A stretch of DNA of 64,000 nucleotides from Tridacna crocea (GCA_943736015.1 OX031068.1:29694296-29758295); one strand, 5' to 3'; shown: positions 1-11,510, counted from the stretch's first letter. A program made the numbers and translations. The notes: generated from the letters alone by a model not told the origin.

Positions 1-1460
1 CCGCGTTTCTCTGTCCGATCATAGGTTGAGCGTTAAATAAGATTTGCATTTAGGATTGTAAGATTGTAAGAGTTAGAGTGTACTTCTAATAGGTAATTAG
101 CAAACAATTTTCAATGAGAATTGTCCACAAATAGAAGCAGAAAAAATGCTTGTAGTTGAAGATTTCTCAACGTTTCCGCAGACTTGTTTAGTTCGCGGCA
201 GCTATTTTTACATATTATACGTAATGCGCTATTTTTAGAGATGATGTCTTACAGAGACATCAGGCTAATGTGTACCTTTGGGGACGAAATGATTGTTTCA
301 AAGGTCTGAACCGTTAAACTGCCCAGTCTTTATAGACATATTCATTATCACAAAGGCACAATTGTAAATTATTTACAACAGAAGAAAACTGGGTTGTTCA
401 ACGAATTATTAGAAAACTGTTTTATCTCGTAAACCGGAACTTGGGACAGGAAGCAGTACAAGGCCGGAGGTATGCTTACGTCACCCCATAGATCAGGACG
501 ATAACAATGAGAGCCTGTTTGCTACGCAAACAGGCGACTCAAAAAGGGGATATCTGTAGGGTGTGTGCTCGATAGAAATGGTTAGCCAACCGATCAAAGT
601 AATTGTCTTTCGAATCCCATTTTAAATCGAAGTCCCGTCTGAAAGAACTATAAATTGAATACTTCTAGCAACCAGGCGTAACTTAGGATGGGTTTCTCAA
701 TTCTTTAGCTTGACGATAGTTTTCTCTCTTTTTGTCGGTGAGATTGTACTTTGACAAGGCGCGTCGTCAATCAGGCCTATTACCAAGTAAACCTATGGCT
801 GAAATAAAGTAAAAAGCGATACAGAACATCATTCATTCAAATAAAATCCATGAATGCCCCTGTCAGACAACTTCTTCTCATCAAAACAGGTTTCTTGTGT
901 TGTTTTTCTTGGGTTAAACGTTGCCGTAAGGTCAGTGGCAGTAAGAAGCTAAAGAAATATTATGCCACACGATTTGTTTGAGATTTACTTAGAAATATGA
1001 TTTTCCCCCACTCTCTGTGCAATATTTTTCACAATCTTGGTTATCTTGGCTCCAACAGTGATGCCACTTTTTCTAGAAATTGGCCCCACAAGAAATGACA
1101 GGCCATAATTAGTTGACATGATACCAACTGTGCGTAAATCTGTTGACAGTTCATCCCAATCTAATCCTGCTATCGGTTGAACTAACAGATAGAAGTTACT
1201 GCTTTTGTGTACGTTTACGTTGTAGACTAATTTCAGACTTTTAAAATGAGATCTAGACTGACCTAGAGCTTGTGCCATATTTGAGGCAAAAAAGGGGATA
1301 ATTGACTTCGTTAGTTTGTTTTCTTGTTTATTTATTTGGTATTTCATGCCATTTTAACTTCATAGTTACATAGCAGCTACCATTGTACCTGAGTATGCTT
1401 CCTGGCAGTTTCATTGGCAGTGCAATCGACAGTATACTCTCCAAGCCACTTGCTGCTTTT
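1..1460. other. Unassigned DNA
   Basis: I see no gene or recognised transposon here. The only clear structure is a short perfect hairpin at 513-535, with 10-base arms GCCTGTTTGC/GCAAACAGGC around a TAC loop. A 120-codon open frame on the minus strand (985-1347) is no longer than chance allows in a window of this size, and I recognise no motif in it. Confidence 0.6.
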
Positions 1461-1464
1461 CCTT

Positions 1465-1800
1465 TCAACTCCTTACCGAACGGCAAAATTTTGGATTTGC
1501 CCAATTTAAAGCATTTGCAGACAACACATTAATCGAGGTGAAAATGATGGTACATGAACATGTATCTCTCAGTTAAAGTGTAAAATACCTTGTGAGAAAA
1601 GGTAGGAAATGCTGGTTTCCAACATTTTTTTATGAAGTGTAAAATACATGGTAAGAAAAAAGGAAGTAAAGCTGGTTTCCAGCATTTTCAACCAAGATGT
1701 TGACTTTCCGTTTACCATACAGCTTCAGGTCTTAACGACCCTTGGAAAGAGATGTTTTGGGAAAAAAAGTGCTGTAAAGGGAGAAAATTCGATGGCCTAG
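1465..1800. repeat. Family A MITE, degenerate cluster
   Basis: A minus-oriented right end (CTCCTTACCGAACGGCAAAA) is followed by two eroded hairpin cores (around 1585-1630 and 1645-1690, GAAATGCTGG..CCAACATT type) and a left-part fragment (CGACCCTTGGAAAGAGA). These match pieces of the family A MITE described at 8126-8354. Several partial insertions appear to have decayed together. Confidence 0.55.
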
Positions 1801-2571
1801 AATAATAGGGTTATCGGTGTAACTTACGATTTTAAATGTAAAAACCTACATAGTTTGAAATTGCACTTCAAGCTCTATCATACTGTGGCAACTCGATCAA
1901 AATTGGATTTTGTTACCTTAACCAAAATAGGTCCTGATAATGGCTTTGTTATTGTAGATATAAAAATGAGCAATACTCTGTAAAAAAAATGGGGGTGATG
2001 CACATGAGCCATTCTGTATGAAAAGGGACGTAAATGCATCTGCGAAAACTATCAACTTGTTTTCGAGTTTTCTTTAAAGAGTACTTTATCACCGATGTTT
2101 TATGTTTGGGACTCAAATTGCACAATTCCCTATTTCATCACATCAACCATTTATCACGTATCCGTAAGATTTATGTTATAGACATCCACACACATCTTAT
2201 TCATCAGCCCCATCGTCAAACTAAATCAAAACGACTGTGAGCCTGCTATGTCATGCGCAAAAGAATTATAACGAAATCACGTGATTAGGGTCATATGACT
2301 CTCCTCGATCATCTAAGACAAATCATTTGACCTATTTTGTTCCTTCGAATGCCGTCAACATTTTTCAGATATTGCTGAATTAAATCGAGATATGCTTTTA
2401 ACTGTCCTTCGGAAAAAAGGGGGAAAATGATACTTTTTAAAACAGTGTGGCAAAGAAAGCAATAAGTCGTGCAACAGCATCTTCTATTTAAGCAAACACT
2501 CCATTTTTAGAGGAAAGAAACATCCCACTATCCAAGCCATGCTCTGGCAAAAGGGACTTAATGCATGTGGG
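1801..2571. other. Unassigned DNA
   Basis: No gene is recognised. The segments GAAAAGGGACGTAAATGCAT (about 2020) and CAAAAGGGACTTAATGCAT (about 2548) resemble each other and the outer flanks of family B hairpins elsewhere, so part of this stretch may be the outer arms of a larger, decayed family B element. Confidence 0.4.
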
Positions 2572-2632
2572 AAAAGTATCGACCCAGGTCAGCCTGCGCG
2601 GACTGCGCAGGTTGACCTGGGGCGAAACTTTT
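2572..2632. repeat. Family B hairpin element
   Basis: This is a near-perfect palindrome of about 28-base arms, CGACCCAGGTCAGCCTGCGC against GCGCAGGTTGACCTGG, around a GGACT loop. The same core recurs at about 13.1, 14.2, 21.1, 33.4, 47.7/47.95 and 48.6 kb, and inside family G at 50.7 kb. It has no coding capacity. Confidence 0.8.
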
Positions 2633-2734
2633 CACACTTGTTTAATTTTACTTTTACCAAACAACCCTGGACAAAGTCCGTTACAAATTAACAAATAAAC
2701 AAATTAACAAATGCATAACATATATAAGGAGACC

Positions 2735-2880
2735 GGGCAGGATTCTAACGTAGAACGCCCATACGAAGGGCCCACACCCTTACCATTGTGATATAACTGA
2801 ATTAATGTTGAAAACGGCGTCATACACCATACAGTCAATCGAGTCAATTAGTCAATCAACATTTCCTAGACCAATTCCCA
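2735..2880 (-). repeat. tRNA-derived SINE-like remnant
   Basis: Read on the minus strand, the segment has a tRNA-like layout: a box A-like stretch (CACAATGGTAAGG), a GGGCCCTTCGTATGGGC stem-loop, and a box B-like stretch (CGTTAGAATCC). The flank GATATAACTGAATTAATGTT recurs at about 29.67 kb, followed in both places by an AATC-rich tail. That pattern suggests a retroposed SINE. The internal promoter boxes are eroded. Confidence 0.45.
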
Positions 2881-4221
2881 TTACATGATCTACATTAACT
2901 GTGTCGTCTAGTGTATGAAAGTGAAAAATCTGAAGTCTCATAAATTACGTTAACGCCTTGTAGTCACTAGCACACTATTTTCTAGTGATGCATTTAAAAG
3001 TAATTCTAGATAAAACTGCCTAGATGGAGCCACACATATGAAATTGAGTAAAAATGCAAACTTAAGAATGCGTCGTGCTTTTGTTTTGTGGCGTAGATAA
3101 CTCAGCTGAATGGCTTTTGATATACTTTATGATATTTATAAATAGAAATTTGTGATTGTACAAAGATGTAGACATGTTTTTTTTTAAGGTTTTCTGTATA
3201 ATTGCTGACAAATTTACGCTCTATTTCGTTTATCATAACATTTTTTCTTACAAGTATCTTGAAAAGAACACCAAATTTTGTCTCAGACTTGGCCAGTTTA
3301 TGACCACACAGAAATGGTTCTAGTGTAATTCTTGTCATTTTGAAATAATTGAAGAAAAAAAAAAAGAACAGAAACGTCAATAAAGTGTATTTAAAAAAGT
3401 AGTCGTTTGCCCAACAAAGACTGCATGGTTTTGTATACTAACTGACTTTAAAAGTTAAATTAATGATTTCGATATTCCAGGTATTTCTTAAGTTTTATTA
3501 TTGACATAAAATCTCGAATTATTTGTTCATCGATCGGGTGGCTCTTATGGTACCCAGCGCACTGAAATCTGTTCTTGCAACTGTTAGTCTTTTTATGTTA
3601 CATCAAATCGTTATCAAACGGTAAATTACCAGACTAGTCTATATGACCCGTGTTATGAGCCAAGTGTAATGAAAAGATGACCGACAACAAGCCTTTGCCA
3701 AATAATAATAATTGTTAGTGAATAAAGACAAAAGAGTACAGTAAAAATTAAGTTTAAATGAATTTTTTACAGTTTTTAATCTTACAACAAGAAATAGAAT
3801 ACGTCTCTCAAAATTAAGAATTATGTTTAGACTGCAAAAGTTTGAAAGTTCTAGTTCCTAAAACCTAACTTAACATTAGTTTCAACTTGCAAATAGATAT
3901 GAGCAACCTGTTTGAAAATAAAGTAATACCAACTTACAGATACATGTATATATTCTATTTTAAATCCAACACTATTCACTATTTCTGTATCCTCAAAGCC
4001 ACAAGTCTAACTTCAAGTCCTAAATCACCAAGTAAATCACTCCTATTTATATCAGTTTGGAAAATTCTAGATTAGTTTTTTTGCTAGAAAGATGACATCA
4101 TGGATTGGTAAACAGCTTGTTTACTAACAAACTGTTTCTAAAAATAACCACAATGGAAAATACCAATGGATGTTCCTCATGTTTCTAGAATATTCTGAAT
4201 ATAAGTCACTGTATATCCTAT
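2881..4221. other. Unassigned AT-rich DNA
   Basis: No gene, tandem array or recognised transposon was found. Short open frames at 3102-3380 (minus) and 3887-4075 (plus) are low-complexity and have no recognisable domain. Confidence 0.5.
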
Positions 4222-5345
4222 CTACATAAAACTTCCTCTCCTACAGGAAAAGAAAGTGCACATGCGAAAGGTTCCATCTGGCTTTGGTATAAGAATACAG
4301 GGAGAACTCCATTCACCTTGACTAAAGTCATTGTCAATAAAGTCATTGTCCAATATATACTTGATTTCCTCTCTTTGATGCTCAAATTTCTTTGGATTCA
4401 TTTGATATGGATGTTGTTTGACTGGTTTTGAATTTTCAATATCCACATCATGGTTTATTGTATCTGTCCTTGTTGGAATATCAGGGAACAGGTGCTCATA
4501 TATATAATTTTTTTCAATTCACCTTTTTGATTATTATCTAAATGTGAAAGTTTTATTTCTTAGTTTCATCATTAATGTCATCATTTTGAAGCGTTGAACT
4601 AATAGGTTTCGACTTGTCAAAGCTCATTTCTTGCCAATTTATGTCTACATGGTTAATGTGATATTGGTTTTTGAGTAACTGAGGAAATTACATATATTGG
4701 TGAAAAAATTGAATTATCCCTATCAACATACTCTTTTAACATTTTCATATGACATAATTGCTCTTGCTTTCGCCTGTCAGTTGTTATCACATATTTTAAG
4801 TCAAAGACATTTTTCTCTACAGAATAAGAACCTTGTCTAAAATTTCTTTCTGAAGTATTTTGGTCGTATCTTTCTTTCATTAATACATTGAGTTTTCTGT
4901 AATTGACTAGAATTTTTGTGATGTGTTTTTGATACCTAAATGACCTGACATAGCAGGAATATGAGCTAAACTTAATATTTCTGATCTATAAATTTTAGGA
5001 AGGACAACTCGATGGCTGACAACCAATTCATCTATAACAGAGACTTCAGCAGGGCGCCAGTTTCTCATTTATTTTCTATTTTTCATAAAGATCAGTTTCA
5101 CTAACAGCTTTTGAAATAAAGGTGCTATTTCTGGTTCATTGTGTTGAACTTCAATTAGTTTGGACCATGACCTTGTATAATGGCCTTCGTTAGCTGAAAG
5201 TGAAGATATGCAATCAAATTTTGATGAATTATGATTAGAATTTGTCTATCTTTCAGACGGGTTTTGTGAAATAGATCTGTTAATTTCATTTTTAAATAAA
5301 TGACCAAGCAAAGAATCAGATAAGTCAATATCAGACTAGTTTTCT
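4222..5345 (-). pseudogene. Gmr1-like Ty3/gypsy pol remnant (integrase before RT)
   Basis: On the minus strand, from high to low coordinates, pieces of a retrotransposon polyprotein can be read. First comes a pre-integrase linker (LIEVQHNEPEIAPLF, about 5150). Next is the integrase zinc-binding region (WRPAEVSVIDELVVSHR, then SGHLGIKNT, about 4930-5070). Then come the integrase C-terminal region (MKERYDQNTSERNF ... CHMKMLKEY, 4653-4880) and the start of reverse transcriptase (LFPDIPTRTD, then HPYQMNPKK, then SSPCILIPKPDGTFRMCT, 4222-4500). The integrase catalytic core is missing, because the zinc region runs almost directly into the C-terminal part. There are in-frame stops and frame changes, and RT breaks off after its first motif. 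Integrase preceding RT is the order known for Gmr1-like gypsy elements. The copy is dead. I see no LTRs. Confidence 0.8.
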
Positions 5346-5382
5346 ACTTTGCCCAAGTCGACGATAGCAGCGAATCTAATGT

Positions 5383-5468
5383 AGACGTAAAGCGTCGTCT
5401 CGGATCAGCCTGCGCGGAAAGCGTTTTACGTAAATGTCCGAAAACTCCTTTTGGCATGTTGCAAGTCG
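5383..5468. repeat. Family C element, deleted copy
   Basis: The stretch GTAAAGCGTCGTCTCGGATC..GCCTGCGCGG and then GTTTTACGTAAATGTCCG and GCATGTTGCAAG matches one end and one hairpin arm of family C (see 48161-48421). The middle is lost. It sits just upstream of the gypsy remnant. Confidence 0.65.
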
Positions 5469-6120
5469 ATTATTGAAAGCAATTGCAGATGACCTATCAA
5501 TTTCAGCTGAAATAATTGAATTTGGCGTGGACAGATTAAAAACCCTGGTACAAAAATCTCTCCCAGCCATGTCTGCGAAGCCTGTCATCACCAAAACTGC
5601 CTGATGAAGGGATAGACCATTTTAATTTCAGAAATGTACAGAGCTGTCTTTCATGGTCAAGTTGAAATGTTGCTGCCAATCCTTTAAAGGCGTTCTTTGA
5701 TAAGGATTTACATAATTTGCGACCTCCTTGGGTTCAATCTTAACATGAAAGAATCGTTGGACTGGTTAAAAACAAAACATCCGCTTTTGCAAATTGATGA
5801 CTTACAACAACAAAGATTCCTGGATATTATCTATTCTTTTAAACTGGATAAAACTTACAGGAAACTTTAATTTATCGCAGTAGTATTTCTAACATAACTT
5901 TAACTGTTATCACGTATCTCGTGGCAGATTAATGCTAATGTCCTGTAGTAAGGTAAAACTTATGCAAATTTTGTTCGTAACTGCCATTGTAAAACTGGGC
6001 CCTGGTGAATAAAATCACAAATTTTCGTTTATTAAAAAACTCAATTATGGACAAATTTGTATGAAACATGCTCTGTAAAGAGGGGGCTAAATGTGTGTGC
6101 AAAATATATGCCGTGCGTGG
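5469..6120. other. Unassigned DNA beside the gypsy remnant
   Basis: A short plus-strand reading stretch at about 5743-5860 (MKESLDWLKTKHPLLQIDD) has a protein-like composition and no stop, and could be a further transposon scrap. I cannot place it in a family, and nothing else here is recognised. Confidence 0.35.
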
Positions 6121-6361
6121 AAAGAGACATTCGGACACTTGCACAAAGTGCCGTCTCAGATCAGCCTGCGCAGACCGCACAGGCTAATCCGAGACGGCAT
6201 TTTACGACTTTGTTAGATTTTGTTCTTTAGTAGACTTGCGAAAAAAGGAAAATTACCTAAAAACGGAAAGTGTCTTTTCGGATTAGCCAGCGCGGACTGC
6301 GCAGGCTGATCCGAGATGACACTTTACGCAAATGTCCGAATGCCCCGAGTCGCAGGTTGCA
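6121..6361. mobile_element. Family C double-hairpin MITE
   Basis: Two successive palindromes (CAGCCTGCGCAGACCGCACAGGCTAATCCGAGACGG type, about 6135-6205 and 6268-6335) lie inside inverted termini containing CATTCGGACACTTGCAC and GCAAATGTCCGAATG. A spacer with AAAACGGAAAGTGTC lies between the hairpins. The architecture is the same as at 48161-48421. No open frame is present. Confidence 0.8.
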
Positions 6362-6542
6362 TGTCGGTATCGCTCAGCATATGTCCCGAATGGTCTCGGA
6401 AATAATTATGTCATGCGGTGTACGCCAATCAACTCTTAACTTACTGGATAAGTAATTGAGACTTTCCGGTCAATGATGAAAAAAGCAATTATTGCAATTT
6501 CAAAGTTATTTTTGGAGAGAAATATATGGCAAAAATCATCTA

Positions 6543-6600
6543 ACAGTGTAGATCAACATCAGACTGCACAAAACGTGAATTCTGATCTTGATTTTCACTG
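6543..6600. repeat. Family D hairpin
   Basis: Imperfect palindrome: CAGTGTAGATCAACATCAGA with CTGCACAAAACGTG, then TCTGATCTTGATTTTCACTG. It belongs to the GATCAGACTGCAC hairpin family; the best copies are at 13807-13867 and 33530-33593. Confidence 0.65.
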
Positions 6601-6675
6601 ACCACAAAAGCGCCTGAAGTCATGCTTTGCAGGCTAGAGTTTGAATTGATTACCCCTTCATATAACTACCTTACC

Positions 6676-7105
6676 GAGTGTATCATCTTCGCAAACCAAG
6701 GCCAACGATTCACTACGTTACTCTACCCTTGGCAGATCGAGCTTGATTTTCACGTTTACCCGATACGCTTTTTGATTGGATGCAGCCAGCTCTAGCTGCA
6801 ACGAATGAAATCGCTCGTAGCATTTCATCTTTGATATAAATAGAACAAGGTCTCTACCTTTCGAATAGAAGGTAGAACATGGAAACCCATGTGGATGTCT
6901 GCTTATCGCTTCATGTGTATTCGCGTATTCGTAAGCAGTTTGTAAAACGACATTCCAATGGCTATAAGAAATATGATGTAAAGGGGGGTAATAAACAGCA
7001 TCCAATAGAAGGTGCATCGCAGGAATCTCGAAATCGGGCTCAATCAGCCAAGGTAAAATCCACGTATTGATGGTAAACTTGGCTCGCGAAGATGACCGTG
7101 TATAT
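6676..7105. mobile_element. TIR-bearing non-autonomous DNA element, ~430 bp
   Basis: The left end reads ATCATCTTCGCAAACCAAGG. The right end, read in reverse complement, is GTCATCTTCGCGAGCCAAG, which gives imperfect terminal inverted repeats of about 20 bases with similarity fading inward. Internal open frames on both strands (6718-7017 minus, 6879-7070 plus) overlap each other and show no transposase motif. I infer a MITE-like element. Its family is unknown and I saw no second copy in the window. Confidence 0.5.
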
Positions 7106-7138
7106 GTTACTATCCGAATAATAATCGGTGTTCTGTTT

Positions 7139-7314
7139 ATGTGCCTACTTATATATTCAACATATAGGTAAGGGTCGCGTTAAATGAAGTAGGCAATACC
7201 TGCCTCGATCTGGGTCCTTAAATAGCCTAAGTATGTTTGCGAACGTTTAAACGTTACTATTGTCTACTTCATTAAACCTGATCTTGACCTTTATTATGCT
7301 TAATTATATGTAGG
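7139..7314. repeat. Imperfect inverted repeat, ~175 bp
   Basis: TGTGCCTACTTATATATT near the left end faces TAATTATATGTAGGCATA near the right end. Inside it, GTTAAATGAAGTAGGCAA faces TGTCTACTTCATTAAAC. The whole segment can fold back and is probably a decayed hairpin MITE. Confidence 0.5.
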
Positions 7315-8125
7315 CATAAAAATAGAACTCTGAAACTGCAATATGTGTTATTAATTTTATTTCTATTGACTAGAAAGTTTCAATTAACGTATCAATTTAG
7401 TTAAAGGCTGATTGGGGTGGACTGGACGAAATAATTTCTAGACCATTCGGGACATATGCCGAGAGATGCCGAGGGTGAAAATTTATATATATACATATAT
7501 ATATTTTTTTTTTTTTTTGAACTTGTGTGTGTACATAAATTTGTGACAAAGATTTCAAGCATACATTTACAAGCAGAACTAAATGACATTGTAATACATG
7601 CAAGATATACACATTACTGAATCTAAACTACTGAAAACTTAAATGTTTGTATCTAACTTTATAGCTATTAAGAAGTAGACAACAAAATAAGCTATTACTC
7701 CATATTGAAAACATTTAAGGCAACAATTTAAATGTAATGCAAATAATGGACGTTGCAATTGTGAGAAAAGTAGAAAAGTGCTGGTTACCAGTATTTTCTA
7801 AATTTATTAATTTATGTAAAGGATTTTGACCTGTGTCAGTTTAAATGATACAGATAATACCAGATCTACTTCATTAAGTTTCTTTTTCCTAGCGTTATAA
7901 AAGAGACCTTGGTGTGACGGGCATGTAAGTACAGTATTAGAAGATTTTTTTTTTTATAAGATAGGGAACATCTCGGAAAATTAACAATTAGTCTATTGTC
8001 TTCTAGTATGGTTATTGCTATATTGAGAACGTAATATCCGGGAAAAAATGGCATTTGACCCAGATGACCTAAATATTGAGTCTTATAGCTCTAGATAAAT
8101 TAGCCATACTATGTAAAAAGGAGCT
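7315..8125. other. Unassigned AT-rich DNA
   Basis: A (TA)n stretch followed by poly-T lies at about 7480-7518 and a poly-T at about 7946. No gene or recognised repeat was found. Confidence 0.5.
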
Positions 8126-8354
8126 TTAACCCATTACCACACAATCCCTACTTTTGACGCCCCTGAGAAAGAAGCCTTTTGAAAACACTGTAGGAAAAGG
8201 AGAAAATGCTGGTAACCAGCATTTTCTCCTTTTCCCACAGTGTTTTCTACCCTTCCCAGAACAAATTTAATTTTTTTAGTCACCTGAATTTTGTCGTCTG
8301 CTAATGCTTTCAATTTGAACCAGTCTAAAATTTTGTCGTGTGGTAAAGAGTTAA
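8126..8354 (+). mobile_element. Family A MITE, reference-quality copy
   Basis: The element starts TTAACCCATTACCACAC and ends GTGTGGTAAAGAGTTAA, so TTAA lies at both ends with short inverted termini (CCCATTACCACACAA against TTGTCGTGTGGTAAAG). The centre is an almost perfect hairpin: GGAAAAGGAGAAAATGCTGG / CCAGCATTTTCTCCTTTTCC. The left arm carries CTTTTGACGCCCCTGAGAAA and the right arm GTCGTCTGC..TGCTTTCAATTTG. It has no coding capacity. TTAA targets and CCC/GGG termini are the known signature of piggyBac-type elements, so I infer a piggyBac-mobilised MITE. No transposase source is present in the window. Confidence 0.9.
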
Positions 8355-8445
8355 TGCATCTTCGAAATGTATTGTGTCAAATCAGCCTACGAGTTCGGAG
8401 GGGTTGACATGGGTCGAATGTATTTTGTATGAGTATTTTTTTTGC
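8355..8445. repeat. Family B relic
   Basis: AAATGTATTGTGTCAAATCAGCCTACG and GGGGTTGACATGGGTCGAATGTATTT form the eroded arms of a family B hairpin, directly beside the family A copy. Key G/C positions of the core are lost. Confidence 0.4.
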
Positions 8446-8635
8446 GTGTAAAAGGACCATTCCACGTCATGGTTTAGTCGCTTGTCAGACAAAATGTTTT
8501 ATATGGAACCAGTATAAAGACCTGCTAGGTATAATGCATCATGTAGATGCATTTACCTCCTTTTTGCAGGGCATGGGTAAAATATATAGAGTTTATTTCA
8601 TCAGCTTGTGGTTAATATATAGAGGATATTTGTTT

Positions 8636-8780
8636 TTTTCGTTGAAAGATCGAAATTTATTTCATCGAGTGGACACCATCGGTAATATTTTCACGAGTGG
8701 TGCAGCCACGAGTGAAAATATTACCGATGGTGTTCACGAGATGAAATAAATTTCGATCTTTCACCGAAAAAAAAAAAACA
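8636..8780. repeat. Family H long hairpin 1
   Basis: Arms 8644-8700 and 8706-8762 are inverted copies of one another over about 57 bases (GAAAGATCGAAATTTATTTC ... ACCATCGGTAATATTTTCAC) with only a few mismatches. They are closed by a 5-base loop and flanked by T and A runs. At the apex the octamer CACGAGTG is directly repeated rather than inverted. A folding MITE is the likely source. Confidence 0.8.
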
Positions 8781-8979
8781 AATATTCTATTTATTTCATG
8801 CTTTTTACCCTTTCTGGGAGGAGCTTTATCAAAATTTAGTACAGTTCTTTTCCTTTATTCCCCGTGGCGTACCCCTCCCGCATAGCAACGTTACGTCAAG
8901 CGCGAGAAATCTAAGGTATATGACCTCATATTTCCCATCTGGTTGTTAGGCACGCGCTATTTACCTGGGCGACAAGAAC

Positions 8980-9195
8980 GTGAAAATCGTTATTTTCACT
9001 GGTGATACCAGTGTAAGATCGAAAAATATTTTCACTGCTATTTCTCGATATCCTACCGGAAAGCATGAAATAAGGGGAAATATTTGCCGAAAAAGGGAAA
9101 GGTATGCGAAAATAACGAGTGCCGTAAGGCACGAGTTATTTTCGCGGACCTTTCCCTTTTGAGGCAAATATTTTCCCATATTAACAACAAACTAA
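8980..9195. repeat. Family H hairpin 2
   Basis: The main hairpin is at about 9075-9177. GGGAAATATTTGCC, AAAGGGAAAGGT and GCGAAAATAAC face their complements around the apex GAGTGCCGTAAGGCACGAGT. A smaller palindrome, CACTGGTGATACCAGTG, lies just left (8998-9014). The apex sequence matches the family H copies at 8.7 and 59.3 kb. Confidence 0.7.
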
Positions 9196-9460
9196 TGAAA
9201 TAAATTATAAATTTGTAATATTTCCCCTGATTATTTTGTCAAACAATGCCACTTTTAAAACTAGTGATCACAATTCAGTTAACAAGCAGATTTCGGCAGG
9301 AGAAAAATATTCACTGTGACGGGGAAATAATTCCCCCCAGCTTAAGTGACGTCATTTCTTTACCTATAACATTTCGAAAAATAGACACCTGAAATATAAT
9401 GGACTAAAACAGATTAATGCTTTTTTTTAAGATGCATTTTTGCATTTTTTTATGCATGTT

Positions 9461-9689
9461 TTAACCCTTTAATGAACGACAAAGTTTTAAACTAGTCCAA
9501 ACTGAAAGCATTTGCTGACGACAAAGTCAACGTAACTCAAAAAATGAAATTTGTTTGCAGCAGGGTAGAAAACATTGTGGGAAAAGAAGAAAATGCTGGA
9601 TACCAGCATTTTCTCCTTTTCTCACAATGTTTTCAAAAGGCTTCTATCTCAGGATCGTAAAAACCAGGGATTGTTTGGTTAAAGGTTAA
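9461..9689 (-). mobile_element. Family A MITE
   Basis: Complete minus-oriented copy with TTAA at both ends and an intact central hairpin (GAAAATGCTGGATACCAGC). The left end has TTTAATGAACGACAAAG in place of the usual ACCAAACGACAA. Confidence 0.85.
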
Positions 9690-9739
9690 TAAGAATTGTC
9701 TAAGGAAATAAACAGTGTATATTAAGGATCAAACTACAC

Positions 9740-9800
9740 GTTTATTTATTTATTTATTTTTTTTTTTTTGCAGTCCGATCTTGATCAACACTGGCTGCAG
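9740..9800. repeat. TTTA microsatellite and family D fragment
   Basis: A (TTTA)n run and poly-T (9741-9769) are followed by GCAGTCCGATCTTGATCAAC (9771-9790), one arm of a family D hairpin. The other arm is missing. Confidence 0.55.
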
Positions 9801-9963
9801 AGGCAACTCAAGTTGTGAAAGGCGCTGCACTGCGTGTATTAAACTTGCTTCCCTTGCTAAGATATTTTCAAAGTTCCTTTAACTCTTTATTTGCCACGTA
9901 AGTTAACTTAATATATAAAAATGTAAATGAGTACTGTATTTTCTTCTGTACTTTTCTCCGGAT

Positions 9964-10018
9964 ATCAATCAATTAATCAATCAATAAATCAATAAACTAA
10001 TCAATCAATAAATCAACA
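9964..10018. repeat. AATC-type microsatellite
   Basis: Imperfect (AATC/AATA)n run. Similar runs follow the SINE-like remnants at 2.85 and 29.7 kb, so it may be the tail of a lost retroposon. Confidence 0.6.
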
Positions 10019-11510
10019 GGATGGAGTAATGCAGATGAACTAATGTTTCCTTTGAATAGTTGGATCATGTGCTACATTGGCTACATTGACCTCTAAACCA
10101 TTTTTAATCGGCACCATGGGTTTAATCTATATTACATGTATTCACGAAGATTTAATCAAGACTCTTTTTTCTATAACCTCGCTTTTTCACGTAACTTTTA
10201 TCACAATAAATCGACAAGAGGCAAATAGTTTTTGAGTAACTCTTTACAAGACAATCCTGTGTTTCCATGTTACTGAGGCCGTGCAGTTTGAAAACAGTAT
10301 GGGAATTTTTAAACGAACAATTTTTTCCATTTGTGATATGTTTTCAATATACAACTCCAGAAGATTTGCAAAGAATGAATGTCAACAGGGCAAAAGGACA
10401 ACAGCGAAAAGAAAAAAAGCTAATCGCCATTTGTTTGGCTCACGTTCCAATCATCGCACGATCAGGTTTAAATAACTTGGTGGTCACGTGACAATCCGCC
10501 ATTGCTTTCCCATCAATGGAAGAACATTAAATCGGAGAGTTCATCTCGTTTACAGTTTTCATTAACAATCAACAATCTCATTTAGCTGTCTTCCCGTGAT
10601 TCTTTTTTGTATCCTTTCTATTGCCATTGTCATTTTTCCCCTTTTGGGCTTGAATTGAAAATGAATTTCTTGCTATTTTTTTATCCAAATTCTGTCCATC
10701 ATTATTAGAACTGAAATCTTAATGTTATATATCGCATTTATTTTCCTCGAAAGAATTTCCTTTAACTATACACTTTTTTCCAAAACTGAATAACACAACG
10801 ATAAAATTATCTTGACACGGAGAATCCCACTGTTCTAGAGTGCATCGGACGTGTTCATGATTTTCTAAGAACACGGACCAAAGGCATGAGTCTGTGAAAC
10901 TGAACACAATATATATTTGTCGAACAAAGGAATAGGGTGTATCTCAATATTGACGAGTTGGCAATCATTTTGCTTTCATGTTTGCCGACAAGCTGAACGT
11001 ACATTCCCGTTACGCGGAATTAATGAAAGACAAGCCTTAATCTCAATGAACCCTTAAATCGCTTATTACGCCTGTCTCTTTTGAAGACAAGGCAGATGAT
11101 TCTATAGTCTGCACAGAATATGCAATCTTATGTCGGATAAGCTATATTGTAATAACCCGACCTAAACAGCGCTGTGTAGATTTGCAATAATTAAGCATTT
11201 TTCCCCAGATGTAAAATGCCAATTTCATCAATCCAGCACTCTAGTATAAGGGTTAATAGAGTCATACATTACAAGAATCGTATAAACGAAGAACACCTTC
11301 CGACGTTCCTTATAGGTCCTATGAAGTAAACCGTCAAATGATGTTGGTTGGTTATCCTTAATAGGACATAGACATAGACATATTTTATTCGACATAAGCT
11401 TGTACAGCTTCTAGTCTACATATAAATTGTTACAATACTTATACAGACAAAAATGACAATGAACTAATTTACAAATGAATTCGTAACATATTACTTGTAG
11501 GCTGACATTA
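10019..11510. other. Unassigned DNA
   Basis: No gene is recognised. Overlapping 60-74 codon frames near 10270-10490 occur in two frames at once and look like chance. The stretch ACATAGACATAGACATATTTTATTC (11366 onward, given only in outline) has the tandem tail and TTTATT start seen at the 3' ends of minus-oriented non-LTR elements; this is a weak suggestion. Confidence 0.4.

Noticed and set aside
985-1347. 120-codon minus-strand open frame
   Set aside because: Its length is within chance for 64 kb of AT-rich DNA. I recognise no domain, and no splice or promoter context supports it.
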